Assembly: GCA_018644745.1 (NCBI GenBank)
Contig: JABGPX010000320.1
Location: 1 to 8,632, forward strand
Reading direction: 5' to 3'
Source of the DNA: Spirochaetales bacterium
Lineage (GTDB): Bacteria; Spirochaetota; Spirochaetia; ARS1246
Length of the DNA: 8,632 bases
Shown here piece by piece: positions 1-7,900 of this stretch. The position numbers were made by a program, and so were the translations under genes. The notes beneath the pieces were generated by a model. It searched no databases and was not told where the DNA came from. It worked only from the letters and a program-made list of their open reading frames with translations. Numbering within the stretch: position 1 is the first letter of the stretch; every line of letters begins with the position of its first letter.

Positions 1-1
1 C

Positions 2-577
2 CGTATAGATGAGCCGAATGGCCGGGAGACTTTTGGCTACGCCGTGCCGGCCCATTGCTTTACCTGCTCAAAGGAACTGCGGGATGTGCGCGCCGTAGCA
101 ACCATCGGCGCGCCGGCTGATCCTGCGCACGTCGAAGGACTTTTCACCGGCGAAGTAAAGAGTATCGAGGAAGAAGGGCAGGCGATGGTGTCGATAGGCG
201 GCCGTCCATTTACCATTCAGCGTTCTTTCCTTGAAGACATTCGCGACCATCCGCCTGAGCAGTGGCTTGCAGAACTCAAGTCAGATGTGATGGTTCTTCA
301 CTCACCCGTGGATAATATAGTGGGTATTGAAAATGCAGAGCGCATTTTTAAAACTATAAAGCATCCGAAAAGTTTCGTTTCTTTGCGGGAGGCGGATCAT
401 TTGTTTTCACGGGCCGAAGATGCGGCATACGCAGGTAGAATTATCGGTGCATGGGCTTCGAGCATCCTGGCTGAAAAATCCCAATATAGAGGTAAGTACT
501 TGTGGATATCACTTCGTGCCGGCTTTCTTAGCTGGTTTTCTTTTTTTCCGGTTTATCTCCCTGATTCGCTGCGTTAG
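2..577 (+). CDS. Alpha/beta hydrolase of the OsmC-associated type, 5' partial, with internal deletion; probable pseudogene
   Basis: The frame is open to the left edge, so the GTG at 44 is not the natural start. Visible family blocks are AHCFTCSKEL (about 50-79), RAVATIGAPADPAHV (about 89-133), SIGGRPF, VLHSPVDNIVGIENA and KHPKSFVSLREADHL. From memory of the family, AHCFTCSK is an N-terminal motif about 75-80 residues before VATIGAP, and the GHSLGG nucleophile motif lies between them. Here the two blocks are separated by only a few residues in one continuous frame, so the segment carrying the catalytic serine is missing. The presumed catalytic Asp (codon 311-313) and His (codon 398-400) remain. 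Similarity ends near WASSIL (about 450-469); the last ~35 residues look non-homologous and run antisense into the last 69 bases of the neighbouring gene. The C-terminal OsmC domain common in this family is absent. Alternatives are a misassembly at the contig end or a stand-alone hydrolase with a changed N-terminal half. Family assignment is fairly sure; function is doubtful. Confidence 0.72.
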   Translation, partial: RIDEPNGRETFGYAVPAHCFTCSKELRDVRAVATIGAPADPAHVEGLFTGEVKSIEEEGQAMVSIGGRPFTIQRSFLEDIRDHPPEQWLAELKSDVMVLHSPVDNIVGIENAERIFKTIKHPKSFVSLREADHLFSRAEDAAYAGRIIGAWASSILAEKSQYRGKYLWISLRAGFLSWFSFFPVYLPDSLR

Positions 578-958
578 TACAAGTATCACGCCACGAGATA
601 TCTCGGGCTTTTCATATAACAATTCACTAAAATCTTCGCGGGATATCTGCAGAAGCACTACATCGTTCTGAGTGGTAACCGACGCGCTTCTTGGTTCTGT
701 GTCGAGGATAGCCATTTCACCAAAGCACTCTCCTTCGCCCATTTCCCCAATTACCCGGTCTCCACTATGTACCCTTACCGTTCCGTCGACAACCAGATAA
801 AGTGCGTCACCATCATCACCTTCCAGGAAGACTGGTTCCTCTGGTGACAGATATACTTCCTCTGTAATCGAAGAGATAAGAGACAGTTCCTCTGCCGGAA
901 TGCGTTCAAAAAGCTCAACTCCTTTTAGAAAGAGTATTTTTTCTACCATTGGTATCAT
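509..958 (-). CDS. Cyclic-nucleotide-binding domain protein, single domain, no HTH
   Basis: This 149-residue soluble protein is a single cNMP-binding (CAP/PKA-R type) domain. N-terminal helices (LKGVELFERIPAEELSLI, residues 11-28) lead into the beta-roll (about 35-75) and a complete phosphate-binding cassette at 79-94 (FGEMAILDTEPRSASV). Within the cassette, Glu81 and Arg90 match the residues that in this family hold the ribose 2'-OH and the cyclic phosphate, so ligand binding is plausible. The C-helix (about 107-137) ends in a basic tail, KKRKPAKKAGTK. There is no helix-turn-helix, so it is not a CRP/FNR-type transcription factor; it is too short for a kinase or channel and has no membrane segment. 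The ATG at 958 overlaps the stop of the upstream gene by 4 bases (ATGA) and has AGGAGG seven bases before it, so this start is preferred over Met4. It is the last gene of the operon, and its 3' end overlaps the convergent hydrolase frame. Role inferred: a cyclic-nucleotide-responsive partner of the membrane protein encoded just upstream. Whether cAMP or cGMP is bound cannot be read from the sequence. Confidence 0.93.
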   Translation of the reverse strand: MIPMVEKILFLKGVELFERIPAEELSLISSITEEVYLSPEEPVFLEGDDGDALYLVVDGTVRVHSGDRVIGEMGEGECFGEMAILDTEPRSASVTTQNDVVLLQISREDFSELLYEKPEISRGVILVLTQRIREINRKKRKPAKKAGTK

Positions 959-3822
959 TGTGCAGCCTCCTGCAGCACATTCCGAGCATAGGCTGCAACC
1001 ATTTCTTCTCTGTCTCCGGCCAATTCCGCCGAAACTGAAGCAATCTCCTCGTCAGTCCCAACCTGACGTAATGCCCAGAGTGCGGTTTGCCGAACCTGCC
1101 CTTCAGGGTCCTGAGTGCAGGTTTTTATTTCTTTCAGCAGTTCGCCTACTTTTTTTGCACCGGCGAATTGAAGTGCACATATACGAATCCAGATATCCGC
1201 ATTTCTCATCAATTTCGCGACCCGTTCTGACTCGGATAAATAAGAGATACCTGCGCTTTTACTCGGTTTCTTTGGTAAACGGTATTCTGCGAGGGGCAGG
1301 ACAAGCTCCCGCTCTTCCGGAGTTAGTACATTGTCCAGCAATTCCGCGGCATTAGCTCTAGTTAACGGCTTTTTGCTCTCGAGATTTTCAAGAACATTGT
1401 CGAGAACACCGCCGGGATAGATCAATTCAAGAAGGCCAAAGATTCTCTGGAATACTCTTCTTCTTCTGACGGCGACGGCCTCGACAAGCAGCAGCCTTTT
1501 GTCGTAATTGCCGAAAATTTCGGACTCTATAGCTGCATAATGCCGGAACAAGTCGGCCTCTTCACGTATGCAGTTTAATATTCTCGTTTTGTCCAATTCT
1601 ATGCCCGGCTGAAGAGTTATCATATAACTCAGTGCCTGCGTGGCCTGTTCGCGAATGCTAACAGTAGGATGATCAATATATCGTTCAAGGGTCCTTATGC
1701 TGTTTTTGCCGCCGATTCGCGATAAAACCTTCGGCAAGCCGCTCCGCACCTTCGAAGGCAGGCGGTAATCGCCCATTGCCGCGAGTAATATCTGTTCAAT
1801 TCCGTTTCCAAACAGGATCAATGTTTTTGTTGCCTCAGGAGCGGATCGCAGATTACCAAGTAAATCTACTAATGCGGGTACGAGCGGGGGAGCAAGCAGT
1901 TTGCCGGCTGCAGCCAGCGCAGCGGATTTCACTTTTTCATCCGAATCAGCCAGTAATGGTATCAGAGGAAGGTAAAAAGTCTGAACTCCAATATTCCCCA
2001 GAATCCAAGCGCCGCGCTCGCGCTGAACGGAATCAGCTGAGTCCAGCATCTTCTTGAGATCCTCAGCGCACATCAGCATGCCGTCGAGACCGCCGAATCT
2101 AATAAGCGCAGAGATGGCCGCCGACTTCACAACGGGATTATTATCTCTTAAAAATGGTTCGATCCGGGTAATTGAGTTCTCCCTACCTTTTGAACAGTAT
2201 GCCCGGATGGCCAGTGATCGAACATACTCATCTTCGTCGGCCAAAAATCTCTCAAAACTTTTTTGATTAGGGAAATGTACCTTTTCAGAAGAGATAAACT
2301 GCAACGCCGCCGCGCGCACAGCCGGATCGGTATGATTGAGTAAAGATAAGAGCGGTTGATGTAGATCAGGATCTATCTTATCAAGGAACTTGAGAAGTTC
2401 AATAGCATGCAGCACGTGGCTTCGGTTCTTTGACAACAAGGTCTCCTTAAGTACATTGGAAGCAGCGCTGTCTGAGAAACTAAGGCTGGTATCTGAAAAA
2501 TCAAGACGCCTTTTTTTTAGATTGGTTATAAGGGAAAGAACATATTCTTTCTTGAGTCGAAATAGTAGAAGCAGCCAAACCAAAAGCAGGACAAACGCGA
2601 TGATGCTGAAGAGCCGAATGTTTACATCGGCCCCGCCATTTCCTCCGACAATGCCGGTCAGCAGAGCCAGAATCAATCCGCCGATTCCAATAGAAAGCGG
2701 CTTGAGCACGCCGTCGATGAATGCCTTTGCTCTTCCTCTATCACCGGCGGGTACCGGCAGATAAAGCATCTGCATAGTCGCATCATTTACCGTATAGCGC
2801 ATGACCTGCTCGGATCCTTTCGTAAGTGTACCGATCCAAAGCACGGGTATGAACATCATCAGAGTTGAACCAAACAGCATGGTAAGAGGAAGCAGCAGCA
2901 GAGCTATCAACACACCGTATTTTTCAAGTATTACCCCTGTGCCGAACAACTGCAGCAGTATTGCTAAAATATTTGTAACTCCATAGAACACACCAAAAAA
3001 GATTCCGCGGTTTATTTTGGTGTCGATAAATCTATGGACAACAACGTGAAACTGATAATCAACAATAGTGGAGACTAGATAGGTGAGAACAACTATCACG
3101 GCGACGATTTTCAAATGTTTGGACGCGAAAATTGATTTCTTCGTTTTATTAAGTGGTGCGGCTTTATCCGGATAACGAACAGCCGGTTGCCGATGGCTGG
3201 ACTCAAGCTTTACAATCTCATTTACAGCGATGAGCTTTAGCGTGGCCAGAGCTATCACCAGGAGCCCGATAATGACGAATAAAAGATTCTCAGTGCCAAT
3301 TGCCTTTGCCGCACCGTTCGCGCCGAACCCAGCGATAATCCCGGCCAACAGACCGCCGCTGCCGAAAATCGGGAAGAGACGCTTTGCCTGGCGGGAGTGA
3401 AAAATTTCGTTGGCCAAGCTCCAGAACTGGACAACTAAGAAGGTTCCAAATACTTCGATCCATATGAAAAAAACCAGGTAAAACCAGGGCCCGGCAATTT
3501 GCAGCATCAACCGGCAAAGCAGAGTAATTAGAATCAAAGCGGCCAAAGTGAGTGAATTGGTTTGATCTCTTCTGAGTATCCTTTCAAATTTTGAATAGGC
3601 AAACATGATTGCTGATACAGTGATAGCGATGCCGATATACATGTACGGCAGTGAGGATTCAAAATTGGAAATTTCGAGAATGAGTACCGAGCGCGTGATA
3701 CGCCCAATAATGAATGCTCCCACTGTCGTGAGCATATATGTAAACATCAGCAGAGTTATTGCTATTTCGTCTGCCTGTATTTTAATAACCGAACTTAGTA
3801 GGTTCCGTATTCGCCCAAGCAC
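955..3822 (-). CDS. Membrane protein: nucleotide-transporter/MFS-like domain fused to a HEAT-repeat domain
   Basis: This is a 955-residue two-part protein. Residues ~20-425 contain about 11-12 hydrophobic segments (roughly 20-40, 58-76, 90-109, 113-133, 153-169, 179-200, 237-257, 273-297, 303-330, 373-392, 404-422). The motif RQAKRLFPIFGSGGLLAGIIAG is split here as residues 144-154 and 155-165, and with MRYTVNDATMQMLYLPVP (341-358) it is typical of the bacterial relatives of ATP/ADP antiporters (NTT/Tlc family, MFS fold). Residues ~455-955 have no membrane segment and form paired amphipathic helices of HEAT type, for example DPAVRAAALQFI (499-510), NPVVKSAAISALIRFG (562-577), DEKVKSAALAAAGKLL (628-643) and PEGQVRQTALWALRQVG (906-922). 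An Arg-rich stretch (786-789) precedes LLELIYP, and RANAAELLDNVL (822-833) looks like a motif I associate with this HEAT-fused subfamily. The start is a GTG that shares its G with the upstream TAG, with GGAGG four bases before it. Actual nucleotide transport is not shown: many free-living bacteria have HEAT-fused members of unknown substrate. A scaffold or sensor role at the inner membrane is equally possible. Confidence 0.9.
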   Translation of the reverse strand: MLGRIRNLLSSVIKIQADEIAITLLMFTYMLTTVGAFIIGRITRSVLILEISNFESSLPYMYIGIAITVSAIMFAYSKFERILRRDQTNSLTLAALILITLLCRLMLQIAGPWFYLVFFIWIEVFGTFLVVQFWSLANEIFHSRQAKRLFPIFGSGGLLAGIIAGFGANGAAKAIGTENLLFVIIGLLVIALATLKLIAVNEIVKLESSHRQPAVRYPDKAAPLNKTKKSIFASKHLKIVAVIVVLTYLVSTIVDYQFHVVVHRFIDTKINRGIFFGVFYGVTNILAILLQLFGTGVILEKYGVLIALLLLPLTMLFGSTLMMFIPVLWIGTLTKGSEQVMRYTVNDATMQMLYLPVPAGDRGRAKAFIDGVLKPLSIGIGGLILALLTGIVGGNGGADVNIRLFSIIAFVLLLVWLLLLFRLKKEYVLSLITNLKKRRLDFSDTSLSFSDSAASNVLKETLLSKNRSHVLHAIELLKFLDKIDPDLHQPLLSLLNHTDPAVRAAALQFISSEKVHFPNQKSFERFLADEDEYVRSLAIRAYCSKGRENSITRIEPFLRDNNPVVKSAAISALIRFGGLDGMLMCAEDLKKMLDSADSVQRERGAWILGNIGVQTFYLPLIPLLADSDEKVKSAALAAAGKLLAPPLVPALVDLLGNLRSAPEATKTLILFGNGIEQILLAAMGDYRLPSKVRSGLPKVLSRIGGKNSIRTLERYIDHPTVSIREQATQALSYMITLQPGIELDKTRILNCIREEADLFRHYAAIESEIFGNYDKRLLLVEAVAVRRRRVFQRIFGLLELIYPGGVLDNVLENLESKKPLTRANAAELLDNVLTPEERELVLPLAEYRLPKKPSKSAGISYLSESERVAKLMRNADIWIRICALQFAGAKKVGELLKEIKTCTQDPEGQVRQTALWALRQVGTDEEIASVSAELAGDREEMVAAYARNVLQEAAQ
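966..971 (-). promoter_or_regulatory. Strong Shine-Dalgarno site of the cNMP-binding gene
   Basis: AGGAGG on the minus strand lies seven bases upstream of the ATG at 958. It sits inside the last codons of the upstream gene. It fixes the start of the small gene and allows it to be translated at its own rate in addition to coupling through the ATGA overlap. Confidence 0.85.
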
Positions 3823-4919
3823 TAAACCTCCGCTGTAAAAGAGAGAATTATTGTCGTTCCATGGTCCGTAGGAAAAGATTCAATATCCCGCGATTCGACC
3901 CTGATATCACCTCTGAATGCCAACATGAACTTTTTTATCAAAGGCATACCGAAACCGGTACCTTTCTCTCCGGCGGTGCCGGTGCGAACGGATAATTTGG
4001 AGACATTAAAGAGGTCACCTACCAATTGCTCGCTCATACCGATGCCGAAGTCGCGAATACATAATTCAATCCTGTTTCCTTGGATCTTACTTGCTATCTC
4101 AACATTCGAACCATGGGATGAAAATTTTATCGCGTTTGTAAGGGCGTTATTAATAACCGAGTTCACCAGGGATGTCCGTTCAGCCGCCACCATCAGTTTA
4201 TCTGGTATCGAGACCTTTCTGGTAATTTCCTTCTCATCAAATTGATTCCTCAGAATTGCGATTGAATTGGCCACTGCGTCAGACAAATTGATAAGCGACA
4301 AGGCAAAGGAATTTTCCTCAGCCAACTGCATCGTTTTAACCAGATCTATCATTTCAAGGCCGTTAACTACGCTGGCATACAGCAGATCCGCATACTCACC
4401 AAAGGTATCGGGCTCTTCGCGAACGCGAGTCATTACGCTGAGCATGCTGGAAAACGGATTAGCCAGGTCGTGACAGAGCACGTGGAGCATCTCTTTCTTC
4501 TCCGACACATTCTGAGCTATAAGATCGCGATTTGCCTTTATCTGGAGCTGCGTTCTCACTCTGGCAAGCAATTCAACGGCGTTAAACGGCTTAGGAATAT
4601 AATCGACAGCTCCGGTTTCGAAACCTTTTGCGATATCTTCCGGCTGATTTTTAGCGGAAAGAAAGATTACCGGGATATCAGAAAATTCCTTCCGGTTTTT
4701 GAGTTCTCGACAAACTTCATATCCATCCATCCCCGGCATCATGATATCCAGAAGAATCAGATCAGGGTTTCTTTCCTCAACAAACTCAAGCGCGGAAGGG
4801 CCGTCGACGGCCACGCTTATGTCATTATCTCCACTGAGCAAATCAACAAGTATGTCGAGATTCGTTTCCGTGTCATCAACCGCAAGAATTAATGGTTTCT
4901 CCGGGTTTTGGCCGTCCAT
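3822..4919 (-). CDS. Response regulator-histidine kinase fusion (REC-HisKA-HATPase), cytoplasmic
   Basis: This 365-residue protein has no signal peptide or membrane segment. Residues 10-125 form a CheY-like receiver with the acidic pair Asp15/Asp16, phosphoacceptor Asp58 (LILLDIMMPGMDG), Ser88 and Lys110 (IPKPF); all key residues are present. A short helical linker leads to a HisKA-type dimerisation domain (about 138-205) with His150 in the H-box CHDLANPFSSML. The ATPase domain (about 210-365) has the N-box NNALTNAIKF (257-266), the G1 box DFGIGM (290-295) and the G2 box GEKGTGFGMPL (317-327), so it should bind ATP and autophosphorylate. The receiver-first order suggests a kinase whose activity is set by an upstream phosphodonor. 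It follows the hybrid sensor kinase by 33 bases, and the HPt domain of that protein is the obvious candidate donor (inference). Its own target is not evident, since no other receiver protein is encoded here. The ATG at 4919 is supported by an AAAAGGA stretch about ten bases upstream. The stop overlaps the next start by one base. Confidence 0.94.
   Translation of the reverse strand: MDGQNPEKPLILAVDDTETNLDILVDLLSGDNDISVAVDGPSALEFVEERNPDLILLDIMMPGMDGYEVCRELKNRKEFSDIPVIFLSAKNQPEDIAKGFETGAVDYIPKPFNAVELLARVRTQLQIKANRDLIAQNVSEKKEMLHVLCHDLANPFSSMLSVMTRVREEPDTFGEYADLLYASVVNGLEMIDLVKTMQLAEENSFALSLINLSDAVANSIAILRNQFDEKEITRKVSIPDKLMVAAERTSLVNSVINNALTNAIKFSSHGSNVEIASKIQGNRIELCIRDFGIGMSEQLVGDLFNVSKLSVRTGTAGEKGTGFGMPLIKKFMLAFRGDIRVESRDIESFPTDHGTTIILSFTAEV
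3827..3831 (-). promoter_or_regulatory. Shine-Dalgarno site that decides the GTG start of the MFS-HEAT gene
   Basis: GGAGG on the minus strand is followed by TTTA and then GTG. The GTG overlaps the TAG stop of the upstream gene by one base (TAGTG). No ATG occurs in frame until residue 26, inside the first membrane segment, so GTG at 3822 is the supported start. The site lies inside the last codons of the upstream kinase gene, which suggests translational coupling. Confidence 0.8.
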
Positions 4920-4929
4920 AAGCGGATTT

Positions 4930-4936
4930 TCCTTTT
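4930..4936 (-). promoter_or_regulatory. Ribosome binding site of the REC-kinase gene
   Basis: AAAAGGA on the minus strand sits ten bases upstream of the ATG at 4919, within the 33-base gap after the hybrid kinase stop. It is purine-rich but weaker and slightly further from the start than the sites of the two downstream genes. The gap is too short and lacks recognisable elements for a separate promoter. Confidence 0.55.
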
Positions 4937-4952
4937 ATAGAAAAGAATTTTC

Positions 4953-7900
4953 TTAGCGAGAACTCTGCAGGTCATCAAATACTGCTTGAGCCTCTTTGAA
5001 TTTATATCTTTTTATTTGAGTGGCTATTTCTATTATCCCGGCTTTAACATCCTCGGCGAGTTCGAATTTCATGAGCTCATCAATTATTGGTGCGCAATTT
5101 TTGGGTTGACGTTTTTTTAGGCTGGCTGAAAGGTCGGAGAGGAGTCTGCTGAGATCTTCTTCTGAGATTTTGCCTTCGGTTGATTGTACAGCTTCTTCAT
5201 CAGATTTAAGATCAGCATCTTCGATAGCCGTAACAAGAGCCTTCAGTGTTTCCTCGTATTCTTCAATAATTGTATCATCTTCCGCGAGTTTTTCTTTTTT
5301 CAATGCTGCATCGAGGGTGGTCGCTTTCTGCTGCAGATCATCGGCTCCCAGATTACCAGAGGCACCTTTTACTGTGTGAGCTATCCGCTCAGCAGTTGCG
5401 AGATCATCTTCAGCAAGATGTTTTTTTATTTCCGCGGTTGAGCGGGCGAAGTCTCGGATGAATTTCACAAGGAGGTCGCGATATAATCTGCGGTTACCTC
5501 CGACCCTTGTAAGACCAGTGGGTATATTTAATCCCTCGATTTCTGGAATTTCGACACCCGTTTCCGCAGGTCCCCGGTTAGGAACGCTTGCTTCAGGACG
5601 CACTCTTTCGCCCGGCTCTATCCATTTAACAAGCGCCGTCCAAAGCTCAGCTGGATCGAAAGGCTTGGTAACATAGTCGTTCATCCCTGTCTCAATCACC
5701 CGTTCCCGCACGCCTGTCATCGCATCGGCGGTCATTGCGACAATTGGAATACCTTTGTGGATCTCTTCGCGCCGGATAACACGGGTCGCTTCGTATCCGT
5801 CCATCACCGGCATCTGCAGGTCCATGAGGATCAGATCGTATCCTTTCTTCAGCATGTCCAATACTTCCTGCCCGTTGTTGGCGACGTCCACCGTGAATCC
5901 TTCCTGCTCGAGGGATTCAACTGCCACCTGCTGGTTGATCTCGTTGTCTTCGGCCAGGAGGAGCTTTGCACCCACGATTTTCTCGAACCCTTCAGGCTTT
6001 TTATCAAACTTTTTATCCCTCTTGTCCATGATTCCGGCGCCCTTACCAAAAGTTTCCATGATTGTGTCAAACATCATCGAGGGGCTAACAGGTTTTATAA
6101 GAAAGCCGTCAAGCCCAACTTTATCGGCCTGCCTCATGATATCTTCTCTTCCGAAGCTTGTTACCATGATAATTTTTGGAGTTTCGATATTCTCCAGGCT
6201 TTTACGTATCCTCTTTGATGTTTCTATCCCATTCATACCCGGCATCTGGTAATCCATGAGCACCAGATCATAATCTATGCCCTCTGCTGCTTTTGCCTGC
6301 GTCAACTCGCGTATCGCCAATTCCCCCGTCGCCACGGTGTTTACGCTAAAAGCAAAATCTCTGAGATAGGCACTCAATACATCCCTGGCGGTTTCGTTGT
6401 CATCTACAACGAGAACTCTCAAGCCCTTTAGATCCTCGGGCGCTATCTGTTTTATTTTGGCTTCGCCGATTCCGAATTTAGCGGTGAAGTAAAATGTGCT
6501 TCCTTCCCCATATATACTATCTACTCCTATCTCACCTCCCATCATTTCAGAAAGACGCTTGCTGATTGTCAAACCAAGACCGGTGCCGCCGTACTTGCGG
6601 GAGGTTGATGTATCCGCCTGGGAAAACGACTGAAAGAGTTTTCCCCGCTGCTCAGGCGTAAGGCCGATACCCGTATCCCTGACCTCGAACCTCAGCATGG
6701 TCTCTTTCTCATCTTTACTTACCAGCTTAGTCGACACCTCGATCTCGCCTTTCTCCGTAAATTTGATAGCGTTGTTGGCAAGGTTGAGGAGGATTTGCCC
6801 AAGGCGCAACGGATCACCGGCGAGATTTGGGGGAACATCCATGTTCTGGTTGAAAATAAGCTCGATTTCCTTATCACTTGCTTTATCTCCGATCATGCTA
6901 GAGAGATTTTCCAAGACATCGTTGAGGCTGAAATTCGTTGTCTCGATATCCATTTTTCCCGCTTCGATCTTTGAGAAATCGAGAATATCGTTGATTATTC
7001 CAAGCAGATTCTTCGCTGACTTGCCGATTTTTTCCACGTAATCCTTCTGCTTGGGATTCATCTCGGTTCTACCTAGCAGGCTGTCGAGGCCGATAATTGC
7101 GTTCATCGGTGTGCGGATTTCATGGCTCATGTTTGCAAGGAAGTCGCCCTTTGCCTTGGTCGCCGCCTCGGCGGTCGCCTTTGCCTCCGCCAGCTCTATT
7201 TCCCGTTCTTTCCGCACGGTTACATCTCGGATTGATGCCACGACGACAATCCCGTCTTCGGTACCGATAGGGCTCAAACCGATATCCACAGGGAACTCAC
7301 TTCCGTTTTTCCGGGCACCGGTGAGCTCGAGGTTGGCACCCATTTCACGGAGCTCCGGGTTTATGAGGAAACCATTCCGTTTCGGTACATGGCCCACTCT
7401 CAGCATCTCGGGAACGAGAATCTCGATCTCCTGTCCGATGAGCTCATCTCTAGTAAAACCGAAAAGCAGCTCCGTCTGATTGTTGACCTGGGTTATCACG
7501 TGTTTCTCGTCGACTATTACCATACCATCTGGAAACGCCTCCAGGAGCGATTGTAGCCGTTCCTGGCTTTTTTGGGTCGCCATCTCGGCTTTTTTCCTCG
7601 CGGTTACGTTTAGCGAATACTCGATCATCTGCACGACTTGTCCGTCCTGGCCAAAAACGGGATATCCGTGTACTTCCGCGTATATCTCGCTATTGTTTTC
7701 ATCGTAGTGGATATGCTCAACCATGTACGGTTTTCCGGATTCCTTTACTTTTGCGAGCGGGCAGGGGTGTTCCACCGAGTCGCACGGCGTGTCTCTCCTA
7801 TGGGTGAGACGATAACAGGTGGATATTGCCTCCCCGGCGGAAACTTTTTTTGCCGCGCTGTTGGAAATAACGATTTCGTAGGTTTCGGCGTCGATGACAT

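Noticed and set aside
44..46. GTG at 44 as the start of the hydrolase
   Set aside because: Upstream codons back to position 2 are open and match the family N-terminus (a conserved Tyr-Ala lies just before the AHCFTCSK block), so the true start is left of the window.
594..605. Perfect 12-base palindrome CGAGATATCTCG followed by a short T run, near the convergent gene ends
   Set aside because: It lies inside the cNMP-binding gene (codons for E-I-S-R). The stem would be only four pairs with a four-base loop, too weak for a terminator, and there is no second copy to suggest an operator.
4729..4775. Similar sequence blocks near 4729-4775, 5791-5840 and 6230-6272
   Set aside because: These are the three receiver phosphoacceptor regions (LMD/LLD-x-x-MPxM). 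The resemblance is explained by domain homology and not by a recent DNA repeat.
4939..4953. Inverted repeat AGAAAA-GAA-TTTTCT in the gap between the two kinase genes
   Set aside because: The stem is six pairs, almost all A-T, without a following T tract on the minus strand. It is not a credible terminator or attenuator and overlaps the stop codon of the hybrid kinase.
5755..6252. Open frame of 165 codons on the plus strand opposite the receiver domains (and others at 4470-4892, 7051-7479 and 7638-8159)
   Set aside because: These lie wholly antisense to strongly conserved kinase domains, lack ribosome binding sites, and their translations show no domain. They are shadows of the real genes.
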